A DNA stretch of 13,700 bases. Source: Calditrichia bacterium. GTDB lineage: Bacteria; Calditrichota; Calditrichia; Calditrichales; J004. The DNA lies in assembly GCA_020635035.1 (NCBI GenBank), contig JACKAO010000017.1, positions 1 to 13,700 of the forward strand. Direction: 5' to 3'. This document shows, in pieces, positions 1-7,298 of the stretch. Positions within the stretch are counted from its first letter, which is position 1; each line of letters starts with the position of its first letter. The notes below the pieces were generated by a model. That model saw nothing but the letters and a program-made list of their open reading frames with translations. It made no database searches and was not told the DNA's origin. The position numbers and the translations under genes are program-made.

Positions 1-126
1 GTGTCAAAAAAGATTGAGGCTGCTATCCGGGCTTTACGATCAGAGAATAAAGGTATTCGTAAAATTGCGGCAGAACTGAAAGTTGGTGTTTCTACAGTGA
101 CGAGGGTTATCAATGAGCAAAGTTGA
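1..126 (+). CDS. Serine recombinase/resolvase, C-terminal helix-turn-helix end (5' end outside window)
   Basis: The frame is open from base 1 to a TGA at 124-126 and encodes about 41 residues. They read as the helix-turn-helix that ends resolvases and invertases: KGIRKIAAELKVGVSTVTRV, with the pattern I-R-x-I-A-x-E-L-x-V-x-x-S-T-V. In that family the N-terminal catalytic domain (serine nucleophile) performs site-specific strand exchange and this C-terminal helix pair binds the crossover site. The catalytic part would lie left of the window, so I cannot tell whether the gene is complete. A GTG at base 1 could be a start, but a stand-alone 41-residue protein is less likely than the tail of a longer one. 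The last 14 bases overlap the start of the next gene, which suggests translational coupling. A recombinase here fits a mobile element. Confidence 0.75.
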   Translation: MSKKIEAAIRALRSENKGIRKIAAELKVGVSTVTRVINEQS

Positions 127-592
127 TGACTTTGATTATGAGAAACTGCTTTCATTACTTCCAAGGCATAAGATTTTAAAACCGGTTGACTTAAGTAGGG
201 CAAATCTACCTGTCTGGCGGTGGCCACCGCTTAAAAGCTATAATGGCTTTACCAGTGATGAAAGAATCCGGAATTGGAAAATCGGAATTTATCTTCTCAA
301 CATTGGAGCCATCAAAAAACCTGCCCATTGTGATATCTGCAAAAAGGTTGGATCGGTTGGGTTTCATAGTGAAAATTACTACGACATCCGCATGGACCCC
401 TTCCTATGTAAAAGCTGTCATACAATTTTACATTTGAGGTTTCAGTTTCCTGAAAGCTGGAAGAAATTAGCCCAGATGTCAATTATTGGTAAGGAAACTT
501 GGTTCTCAATTTTATCTTTACAGGAAATTGATTTAGCTAAATTCATTAGACAAAACAAATCAAAATATTATCCATACCCTAAAATAATTTAA
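113..592 (+). CDS. Small HNH-like/zinc-finger protein of unknown function
   Basis: 159 residues. The visible motif is C73-x2-C76, H85, then C99-x2-C102-H103 and H107 (CDIC...FHSENYYD...CKSCHTILH), a treble-clef or HNH-like zinc site. The H-S-E-x-Y stretch sits where an HNH nuclease would place its first histidine, but a clear catalytic N-x-x-H end is not obvious, so nuclease activity is uncertain. The N-terminal 70 residues and the lysine-rich tail show no motif I recognise. The ATG at 113 lies inside the recombinase gene in another frame (14-base overlap), so its translation is probably coupled to that gene. Proteins with this cysteine pattern occur as short hypothetical proteins in alphaproteobacteria (from memory). 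It could be an accessory factor of the recombinase or a cargo gene. No function is assigned. Confidence 0.7.
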   Translation: MSKVDDFDYEKLLSLLPRHKILKPVDLSRANLPVWRWPPLKSYNGFTSDERIRNWKIGIYLLNIGAIKKPAHCDICKKVGSVGFHSENYYDIRMDPFLCKSCHTILHLRFQFPESWKKLAQMSIIGKETWFSILSLQEIDLAKFIRQNKSKYYPYPKII

Positions 593-658
593 CACTATCC
601 ATTTGCAATTCTCCGGATAAAATGATTTATTCTTCTATACATCTTATAGGGGAAATCC
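593..658 (+). promoter_or_regulatory. Leader of the restriction-modification operon with weak promoter match and RBS
   Basis: The 66-base gap before mod holds a weak sigma-70-like pair: TTGCAA at 603-608 and TTTATT at 626-631, 17 bases apart, each matching four of six consensus positions. AGGGGA just before the ATG at 659 is a good ribosome binding site and supports that start. The R-M operon may also be read from upstream. Confidence 0.3.
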
Positions 659-2755
659 ATGAAACTTGCCGATAATGAAATCAGGGATATTGTGAAGCTT
701 TTGGAAGCGGGTAAGCCATTACCAGATGAATATCGATTTTTATTATTTGAAGACAAGCGTGAAGTAGAGCTGGTCTGGAACGGCAAGACGGGTGATGTAT
801 GCAATGTTGTCCTGCCATTTCAGGTAATTGAACAGGTTGACGAGCCAAGAGCAGAAAAGGCTGTTGAACTGCAACCAAATTTGTTTGATACGCAAACGGG
901 GCGACAAATTACAGGATGGAATAACAAGCTGATCTGGGGTGACAATAAACTTATCCTTTCAAGCCTTAAGAATGGCCCGCTCAGAGAAGAAATTGAAGCC
1001 CAAGGCGGCATAAAGCTTATTTATATTGATCCACCTTTTGATGTTGGGGCAGATTTTTCAATGGATGTTGAAGTTGGTAATGAAACTCTTACTAAAAAAC
1101 CAAATGTTTTAGAGGAAATAGCTTATCGCGATACATGGGGTAAGGGAGCAGACAGTTTTATTTCCATGATATATGAACGACTAGTTTTGATGTATGATTT
1201 ACTTGCTGAAGATGGCAGTATTTATGTTCATTGTGATTGGCGGGTGAATAGCTATATCAGACTAGTATTAGACGAAATATTTGGCAAAAATAACATAAGA
1301 AATGAAATTATTTGGGCTTTTACAGGGCCGGGGTCTCCGCGGATGTCACAGTTCAATAGAAAACATAATAATATTTATTGGTACTCTAAAAATCAAAATC
1401 ATTGGTTATTTAATGATCATCTTGTACGACAAGAACACTCAGCAAAAACTCAAGAAAATTTCAAGAAAGGATTAGTTGGTTCGGGATTCATAGGGGACAA
1501 TTATGATCTACCCACCGGAAAAGTTCCTGAATCGTGGTGGGAAATGGCAATTGCGCAGAGGTTTCCAGTGGATGGCCTTAAACGAACTGGTTATCCTACT
1601 GAGAAACCTTGGTCTTTGTTGGAGCGTATTATCAAAGCTTCGTCAAATGAAGGGGATGTAGTAGCTGATTTTTTCTGCGGTTCAGGTACAACAGCAGCAG
1701 TTGCTGAGAAATTAGGTCGAAAATGGATATGTACTGATCTTGGGAAATTTGGAATACACACTACTCGCAAACGCATGATAGGGGTTCAACGTGAATTAAA
1801 GGCCCAAGATAATAATTGGCGAGCATTTGAAATTCTGAATCTTGGTAAATACGAACGCCAACATTATATTGGTGTAAATCCATCCCTACGTGAAGAAGAA
1901 AAAATACGTCAGCTTGAAGCCAAAGAAAATGATTTTTTGAGACTTATCCTTCATGCATATAAGGCGGAACCTGTTAACCAATTTAAGACATTTCAAGGAA
2001 AAAAAGCTGGACGTTTGGTTTCAATTGGTCCTGTCAATTTACCCGTTACGCGTCTATATGTGGAAGAACTCATTTTAGAATGTCGACAGAAACATATAAC
2101 AAAAGTGGATGTGCTTGGGTTTGAATTTGAAATGGGTTTGTTCCCGGCTATACAGGAAGAGGCTAAAGCCAAAGGCATAGACCTTGCGATGAAATATATT
2201 CCAAGAGATGTATTTGACAAACGTGCTATTGAGAAAAATCAGGTTGTTTTTCATGATGTTTCCTTCATAGAGGTTAAGCCTCATTTTGACGGTAACAAGT
2301 TAGCCATAGAACTGACGGACTTTTCCGTTTTTTATTCACAAGATGCTCAAGGTACAGACGAAGCACTCAAAAATGGTCAATCAAAGGTTATAGTTGATAA
2401 AGGTCAGGTTGTTAAACTCTCCAAGGATAAGAGCGGCATTGTAAGCCGCGAGATACTTACAAGAGATTGGACCGACTGGATTGATTACTGGTCAATAGAT
2501 TATGATTTTGAATCAAAAAAAGAGTTAGTAACAATCCAAAATGAAGAAGGAAAAATAGAAGAGGTATGGACGGGGGATTATATTTTTGAAAATGAATGGC
2601 AATCATTCCGCACTAAAAAAGACCGTTCCTTAGAGTTACAGAGTGCATATCGTGAATGCCAGCAAGGTAGACGCAAAATAGCAGTTAAAGTTGTTGATAT
2701 TTTTGGAAATGATACAATGAAAATTGTTGAAGTGACAATTAGTGGGGAAAGATAA
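659..2755 (+). CDS. mod: Type III restriction-modification DNA methyltransferase subunit (Mod)
   Basis: 698 residues. It transfers a methyl group from S-adenosylmethionine to a base in the recognition site (N6-adenine in known type III enzymes), protecting host DNA, and also gives the complex its sequence specificity. Motif IV, DPPF, is at 124-127 after WGDN at 93-96. The SAM-binding motif I comes later, at 337-343 (DFFCGSG), followed by TTAAVAEKLGRKWICTDL. This order (DPPF before FxGxG) is that of the beta-class methyltransferases. The roughly 200 residues between them should hold the target recognition region. The C-terminal 300 or so residues are a long extension that may dock the nuclease subunit. 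DPPF instead of the more frequent DPPY is a common variant. The stop codon overlaps the start of res by one base (TAATG), so the two subunits are coupled. No simple repeat tract for phase variation is visible in the gene. Confidence 0.92.
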   Translation: MKLADNEIRDIVKLLEAGKPLPDEYRFLLFEDKREVELVWNGKTGDVCNVVLPFQVIEQVDEPRAEKAVELQPNLFDTQTGRQITGWNNKLIWGDNKLILSSLKNGPLREEIEAQGGIKLIYIDPPFDVGADFSMDVEVGNETLTKKPNVLEEIAYRDTWGKGADSFISMIYERLVLMYDLLAEDGSIYVHCDWRVNSYIRLVLDEIFGKNNIRNEIIWAFTGPGSPRMSQFNRKHNNIYWYSKNQNHWLFNDHLVRQEHSAKTQENFKKGLVGSGFIGDNYDLPTGKVPESWWEMAIAQRFPVDGLKRTGYPTEKPWSLLERIIKASSNEGDVVADFFCGSGTTAAVAEKLGRKWICTDLGKFGIHTTRKRMIGVQRELKAQDNNWRAFEILNLGKYERQHYIGVNPSLREEEKIRQLEAKENDFLRLILHAYKAEPVNQFKTFQGKKAGRLVSIGPVNLPVTRLYVEELILECRQKHITKVDVLGFEFEMGLFPAIQEEAKAKGIDLAMKYIPRDVFDKRAIEKNQVVFHDVSFIEVKPHFDGNKLAIELTDFSVFYSQDAQGTDEALKNGQSKVIVDKGQVVKLSKDKSGIVSREILTRDWTDWIDYWSIDYDFESKKELVTIQNEEGKIEEVWTGDYIFENEWQSFRTKKDRSLELQSAYRECQQGRRKIAVKVVDIFGNDTMKIVEVTISGER

Positions 2756-5451
2756 TGGCACTTCATCCTGATTTTCCAAATTCACCTCATCAAATACTTG
2801 ATCCTGAAATCCGTTGGTTCCCTGCGGATGAAGCTTTGCGGGAAAGTAGTTACCAAAACCTTTTACCTCCACTAGTTCATACCCTTCGCAAAAAAGTTAC
2901 TGAGTGGCGTAATTCTGAATACAAAGGAGCTACGGAGACCAGTAAAGCTCTATTAAATTGGTGGTTTAAGACAGAACATCTATTGCCAAAAGCTGATGGA
3001 ACTATCGCAAAATTTGAATATTACTTTGCACAGCGAGAAGCTGTAGAAACGGTAATCTATCTTTATGACGTTGTGCAAATTAAAGATAAATATGACATGA
3101 TCAGATTTGACAGTTCCGGTGCGGTGTCGGCAAATATGTTTGATGAGGACTGGAAGCGTTTTGTTATCAAAATGGCAACAGGATCAGGCAAGACTAAAGT
3201 GATGAGCCTGATACTTGCTTGGTGTTATTTCCATAAACTTTATGAAGAAGGCTCTCAACTCGCCAGAAATTTTTTGCTGATCACACCAAATATCATCGTT
3301 CTGGATAGGATAAGAACAGATTTTGACGGGCTTAAAATATTCTTTGAAGACCCTGTTTTGCCAGATAATGGCATAGAAGGACAGAATTGGAAAGATGACT
3401 TTCAACTCACGTTGCACATTCAGGACGAGGTAAATATAACTCGAAAAATCGGAAATATCTTTCTAACCAATATACACAGAGTTTATTCAGGAAATGATAT
3501 TCCTGCCAGTCCGGACGACGATGACACGATGGATTACTTCTTGGGTCCAAAACCAACAGGAGCAACTACTGATTCAAAAATAGATTTGGGGGATATCGTT
3601 CGGGATATTGATGAGCTTGTTGTTCTTAATGATGAAGCACATCATATTCACGATAAAAATTTGGCTTGGTTTAAATCTATTGAGGACATTCACAACCGGT
3701 TAAAACACAAAGACAAGTTTTTAGCATTGCAAGTTGATGTCACTGCAACACCGAAACATAATAATGGGGCAATTTTTGTTCAAACTGTTTCAGATTACCC
3801 ACTTGTAGAAGCAATTTCACAAAATGTTGTGAAACACCCTGTGTTACCGGACTCGGCAAGTCGGGCTAAATTAAGTGAGAGGCAAAGCTCACGTTATACA
3901 GAGAAATATTCAGATTACTTGAATTTGGGCATTGAAGAATGGCGAAAAGCTTATCATGAGCATCAGAAGCTTGATAAGAAAGCAATTTTGTTTGTCATGA
4001 CGGATGATACCAAGAATTGTGATGATGTAGCAGAATATTTGGAAGAAACATATCCGGAATTAAAAGGAGCAGTTCTGGTTATACACACAAAAAATAATGG
4101 GGAAATTTCTGAATCTGCCTCTGGCAAGAAGAAAGAGGAGCTCGAACTATTAAGAAAACAGTCAAATGAAATTGACAGTTTGGAAAGTCCTTATAAGGCC
4201 ATCGTTTCAGTTTTGATGTTGAAGGAAGGATGGGATGTCAAGAATGTAACAACGATTGTAGGACTAAGAGCTTATTCTTCAAAAAGTAATATTTTGCCGG
4301 AACAGACGCTTGGACGTGGTTTGCGTAAGATGTACCCAGGAAACGATGTTGAAGAATATGTTAGTGTGGTTGGGACAGATGCATTTATGGACTTTGTAGA
4401 GTCAATTCAGTCTGAAGGGGTTGAACTTGAACGAAAAGCAATGGGAACAGGCACTGCTGCCAAAACTCCTCTTATTATCGAAATTGATAATGAGAACCCT
4501 AAAAAAGATATTGAAAAATTAGAAATAGAGATTCCTGTGCTTACGCCAAGAATTTACCGCGAATACAAAAATCTGGATGATTTGGATGTAGAGAATTTTG
4601 GCCATAATAAAGTGGACTATAAAACCTTTAGCGAAGAAGAGAAAAGAGAAATTGTTTTTAAAGACATAACAACGGGTGAAATTAGTCACACGACCCTCCT
4701 TGATACTGGGGCAGTAACTGACTATCGTTCTGTAATTGGATATTTTACTCAAATTATTATGAAAGATTTGCGCCTTGTGAGTGGCTATGATGTACTTTAT
4801 GGAAAAGTAAAATCATTCATCCGTGACCATCTTTTTACCAGTCTCGTAGATTTAGATGATTTAAATACTTTGAGGAATTTGTCCGAGCTTGAAGCAAGCA
4901 AAACTCTCATTGAAACCTTCAAGAAACAGATTAATGACCAGACCGTTAAAGATCGTGGAGATACGGAGATAAAGGACAAAATTAAACTCAGGCATACGAG
5001 GCCTTTTGTTGTAAAGGAACAAGGCTATATCATACCAAAGAAAAGTATTTTCAATAAAATTATCGGCGATAGTCACCTTGAGCTTCAATTTGCTGCCTTC
5101 TTGGAAGAATGTGAAGATATTGTCTCTTATGTGAAAAATTACATGGCCGTTCATTTTAAAATTGATTACGTAAATGCCGATGGCAACATTTCAAATTATT
5201 ATCCTGATTTTATTGTGAAGAAATCTGAGAAAGAAGTTTTCGTTATAGAAACGAAGGGACTTGAAAGCTTGGATGTTCCGCTTAAGACGGAACGACTAAA
5301 ACAATGGTGTGAAGATATTAACCGCATCCAGTCTGAAGTAGTTTATGATTTTGTTTATGTGGATCAAGACGGTTTTGATAGATATAAACCAAAGTCTTTT
5401 TCTGATATAGTAATTGGTTTTCAAGAATATAAGAAAAATGGAAGCAATTAG
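2755..5451 (+). CDS. res: Type III restriction enzyme, helicase-nuclease subunit (Res)
   Basis: 898 residues. Together with Mod it cleaves unmodified DNA after ATP-driven communication between sites. The superfamily 2 helicase motifs are in order: Walker A ATGSGKT at 141-147 (K146), DEAH at 293-296, TATP at 330-333, and motif VI QTLGRGLR at 517-524 with the arginine finger region. The C-terminal nuclease is of the PD-(D/E)xK type: PD at 817-818 and ExK at 832-834 (YYPDF...VIETKG). All key residues look intact, so the enzyme should be active. It is somewhat shorter than the classical EcoP1I/EcoP15I Res proteins (close to 970 residues, from memory). The start overlaps the mod stop by one base. 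A 6-bp inverted repeat (TTAGAT/ATCTAA, 5448-5465) spans the stop codon but lacks a U-run, so I do not call it a terminator. Confidence 0.93.
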   Translation: MALHPDFPNSPHQILDPEIRWFPADEALRESSYQNLLPPLVHTLRKKVTEWRNSEYKGATETSKALLNWWFKTEHLLPKADGTIAKFEYYFAQREAVETVIYLYDVVQIKDKYDMIRFDSSGAVSANMFDEDWKRFVIKMATGSGKTKVMSLILAWCYFHKLYEEGSQLARNFLLITPNIIVLDRIRTDFDGLKIFFEDPVLPDNGIEGQNWKDDFQLTLHIQDEVNITRKIGNIFLTNIHRVYSGNDIPASPDDDDTMDYFLGPKPTGATTDSKIDLGDIVRDIDELVVLNDEAHHIHDKNLAWFKSIEDIHNRLKHKDKFLALQVDVTATPKHNNGAIFVQTVSDYPLVEAISQNVVKHPVLPDSASRAKLSERQSSRYTEKYSDYLNLGIEEWRKAYHEHQKLDKKAILFVMTDDTKNCDDVAEYLEETYPELKGAVLVIHTKNNGEISESASGKKKEELELLRKQSNEIDSLESPYKAIVSVLMLKEGWDVKNVTTIVGLRAYSSKSNILPEQTLGRGLRKMYPGNDVEEYVSVVGTDAFMDFVESIQSEGVELERKAMGTGTAAKTPLIIEIDNENPKKDIEKLEIEIPVLTPRIYREYKNLDDLDVENFGHNKVDYKTFSEEEKREIVFKDITTGEISHTTLLDTGAVTDYRSVIGYFTQIIMKDLRLVSGYDVLYGKVKSFIRDHLFTSLVDLDDLNTLRNLSELEASKTLIETFKKQINDQTVKDRGDTEIKDKIKLRHTRPFVVKEQGYIIPKKSIFNKIIGDSHLELQFAAFLEECEDIVSYVKNYMAVHFKIDYVNADGNISNYYPDFIVKKSEKEVFVIETKGLESLDVPLKTERLKQWCEDINRIQSEVVYDFVYVDQDGFDRYKPKSFSDIVIGFQEYKKNGSN

Positions 5452-5554
5452 ATACTTTGATCTAAAACATGAGCTAAATGCTAGCCTATTATTCAATTGT
5501 GTTTTTTATAATTAAGTTTCAGCAAATCTAACCGAATTATAAAAATTGTATGAA

Positions 5555-5583
5555 TTGACTCATAAAAAAAAATATGATCTATT
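5555..5583 (+). promoter_or_regulatory. Candidate promoter of the ncRNA-RT-exonuclease operon
   Basis: TTGACT at 5555-5560 matches five of six bases of a -35 box. TCTATT at 5578-5583, 17 bases away, matches four of six of a -10 box. Initiation would fall near 5590, just before the start of the folded RNA. TATGAT at 5573-5578 is a better -10 by sequence, but its spacing to TTGACT is only 12 bases. The surroundings are very AT-rich, so chance matches are likely; the position is the main argument. Confidence 0.4.
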
Positions 5584-5589
5584 CATTTT

Positions 5590-5733
5590 ATAGCGTAGTA
5601 GCTTAGGCGAGGGGCTGCAAATACCAAGGGCGGAAGTCCTTAAGAACAGCAAAGCGGAAATGCCTAACTGATATGCTAAGCATGAAAGTGCTAGTAGAAA
5701 CCCCTTACTTAATAGGCCTCTCGTCGAAACTTA
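5590..5733 (+). ncRNA. Predicted structured non-coding RNA upstream of the reverse transcriptase (msr/msd-like or DRT-type RNA)
   Basis: This gap between res and the RT gene has no ORF but folds by hand into a compact multi-stem RNA. Closing stem P1 pairs 5605-5608 AGGC with 5716-5719 GCCU, then GAGGGG (5609-5614) with CCCCUU (5701-5706). That leaves a nine-base bulge, ACUUAAUAG, at 5707-5715. Inside are P2, C/GCUG (5614-5617) with CAGC (5647-5650); P3, AAGGGC-GGAA-GUCCUU (5626-5641); P4, GCG-GAAA-UGC (5654-5663); and P5, CUA-(A)-GCAU-GAAA-GUGCUAG (5676-5694). Three hairpins end in GNRA tetraloops (GGAA, GAAA, GAAA). An alternative outer pairing, GGCGAG (5606-5611) with CUCGUC (5720-5725), competes with P1. 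Retron RTs and several DRT systems have such an RNA directly 5' of the RT gene, where it serves as template or scaffold. The ends are estimates and the 3' end may run into the RT start codon. Confidence 0.75.
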
Positions 5734-7260
5734 ATGGAAACTGCACTCAAAAATGAAATTAAAAAGCTGTCCAAGAGAATCCTTTCACGTTCAGCAAGTG
5801 CAGATGCCAAAGATTTAGAATATAGAAATAAATTTACTAAAAGGACGGGTATTACTGCGGGCGTTCCTAAAAAGGCCCCCAAGAAACCTCCAATCACGCC
5901 ACTTTTTGATCCCAAGCATTGTGCTAGGAACGCTAATTTTCTTGCGAAAACGATTTGGAGGAAAGTGCTTTCTAAAAATTATAAACCAATTGCTGCGCAA
6001 AATTTTTTAATCCCTAAGCCAGCAGGCGGATATAGAAGCATAATGGCTTTTTCAATTCCCGATGCAGCATTAGCAAATGTTATGATGAAGCGCTCAAGAG
6101 AGAGAAATCTAAAACGTTTGTCTTCGTTCTCATATGCATATAATCCTCAAAAAAATATCTTTGATGCAGTTTTGGCCCTCTCTAATTACATCACTACAGA
6201 CAAACTATTTGCAGTTCAGATTGATTTTGAAAAATACTTTGACAGTATTCCCTCTCGGTATCTTAAGGCATGCATAGCTGATAAAAACATGCTAAGTCTT
6301 ACTCCACATGAGAAGTATGTGTTTGGTGAGTTTCTACACCATCAATATGCTGATTCCATTCAATATAAATTAGGGAATTTTAAGAGAAGGGTTATTGGGA
6401 CTCCGCAAGGGTCGTCGATCTCCCTACTATTAGCAAACCTTGCTTGTGATAGTTTAGACCGTTCATTAGAGAAGTGTGCTGGTAAATTTGTAAGATATGC
6501 AGATGATGTCACAGCTGTTTGTGCAAATTATGAAGATGCACAAAAAGTTGAAAATTGTTTTATAGAACACTGCAAAAAAAGCGGAATAAAGATTAATGAA
6601 GCTAAATCTGAAGGCGTTGCTATAATTTCAAAACATAAATCAGAAATGAGAAATTATGAATCACTTAAGTATTTGGGATATAGTTTTTCTAAGGATGGAA
6701 CTTCAATCCCTGAAAGTGTAATTAGGCGAATAAAAAGCAAACTTTCTCGATTAATCCATATATACTTAATTCATTACCCTTTATATCACGGCTTTTCAAA
6801 TAAAAGAAACGGAGTAAATCCTGATTTTGATTGGGACTTACTTGGTTTGTTATCTGAAATTAGAAAGTATCTTTACGGGGGTTTGGACGAAAAGGATATT
6901 CAACTATATTTAGACGAAGGAAAAAAGTTAAGACAAATGCGCGGTCTGATGGGCTTTTATGCTCTAATAGAACGTCGTGAGCAATTTGTAGCCCTAGATG
7001 GTTGGTTAGCAAATTCTATAAAGCGAGCTATGCATAAGAGGACTATAATATTAAATAAGAAATATGGAGTTCAAAGTATTCAACCAAGTGAGAAGCATTT
7101 AATTTTAGGTACTTGGCTTGATTTAAGCGCTTGGCGTGGGAAAAGAAATCCCGAAGCGAAATTACCTAGTTTTGTAAGAGGTTGGAGAGCAGCACGCAAA
7201 TATTATTTTACTTTTGGGCTAGAGAAAGTTGAACCACCAAATTATATATCTTATTATTAG
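5734..7260 (+). CDS. Reverse transcriptase of the defence-associated (DRT/UG-like) type
   Basis: 508 residues. Polymerase motifs are intact: LIPKPAGGYRSI (92-103), the motif A aspartate D164 in VQIDFEKYFDSIP, GTPQGSSISLLLANLACDSLD at 222-242, and YADD at 255-258 giving D257 and D258. It should copy RNA into DNA, most likely from the folded RNA immediately upstream. The GTPQGSS-x-S-x-LLAN...LDRSLE form resembles the UG/DRT RTs I remember more than group II intron RTs, and I find no retron NAxxH or VTG signature. After the palm, about 200 residues follow: a probable thumb (MRGLMGFYALIERREQ, LDGWLANSIKRAMHKR) and a basic aromatic tail with no known domain; no maturase zinc finger or endonuclease is seen. 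The N-terminus is basic. TAG at 5713-5715 blocks upstream extension, and no Shine-Dalgarno precedes the ATG. The UG subgroup cannot be fixed by eye. Confidence 0.9.
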   Translation: METALKNEIKKLSKRILSRSASADAKDLEYRNKFTKRTGITAGVPKKAPKKPPITPLFDPKHCARNANFLAKTIWRKVLSKNYKPIAAQNFLIPKPAGGYRSIMAFSIPDAALANVMMKRSRERNLKRLSSFSYAYNPQKNIFDAVLALSNYITTDKLFAVQIDFEKYFDSIPSRYLKACIADKNMLSLTPHEKYVFGEFLHHQYADSIQYKLGNFKRRVIGTPQGSSISLLLANLACDSLDRSLEKCAGKFVRYADDVTAVCANYEDAQKVENCFIEHCKKSGIKINEAKSEGVAIISKHKSEMRNYESLKYLGYSFSKDGTSIPESVIRRIKSKLSRLIHIYLIHYPLYHGFSNKRNGVNPDFDWDLLGLLSEIRKYLYGGLDEKDIQLYLDEGKKLRQMRGLMGFYALIERREQFVALDGWLANSIKRAMHKRTIILNKKYGVQSIQPSEKHLILGTWLDLSAWRGKRNPEAKLPSFVRGWRAARKYYFTFGLEKVEPPNYISYY

Positions 7261-7298
7261 TTCCTAACTACTTTCTGTATTAAAACAATCGGATAAAA

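Noticed and set aside
659..2755. Phase-variable mod gene
   Set aside because: Type III mod genes are often phase-variable through simple repeats, but I see no tandem repeat or long homopolymer in this one.
5590..7260. Calling the RNA and RT a classical retron
   Set aside because: The RNA ends pair as in retrons, but the RT is longer than retron RTs, lacks the NAxxH and VTG signatures I would look for, and has an ExoI partner that I do not know from the retron types. The broader DRT/UG label is safer.
5734..7260. Group II intron-encoded RT
   Set aside because: There is no domain V-like hairpin downstream, no HNH endonuclease and no maturase zinc motif, and the flanking gene layout is operon-like rather than an interrupted gene.
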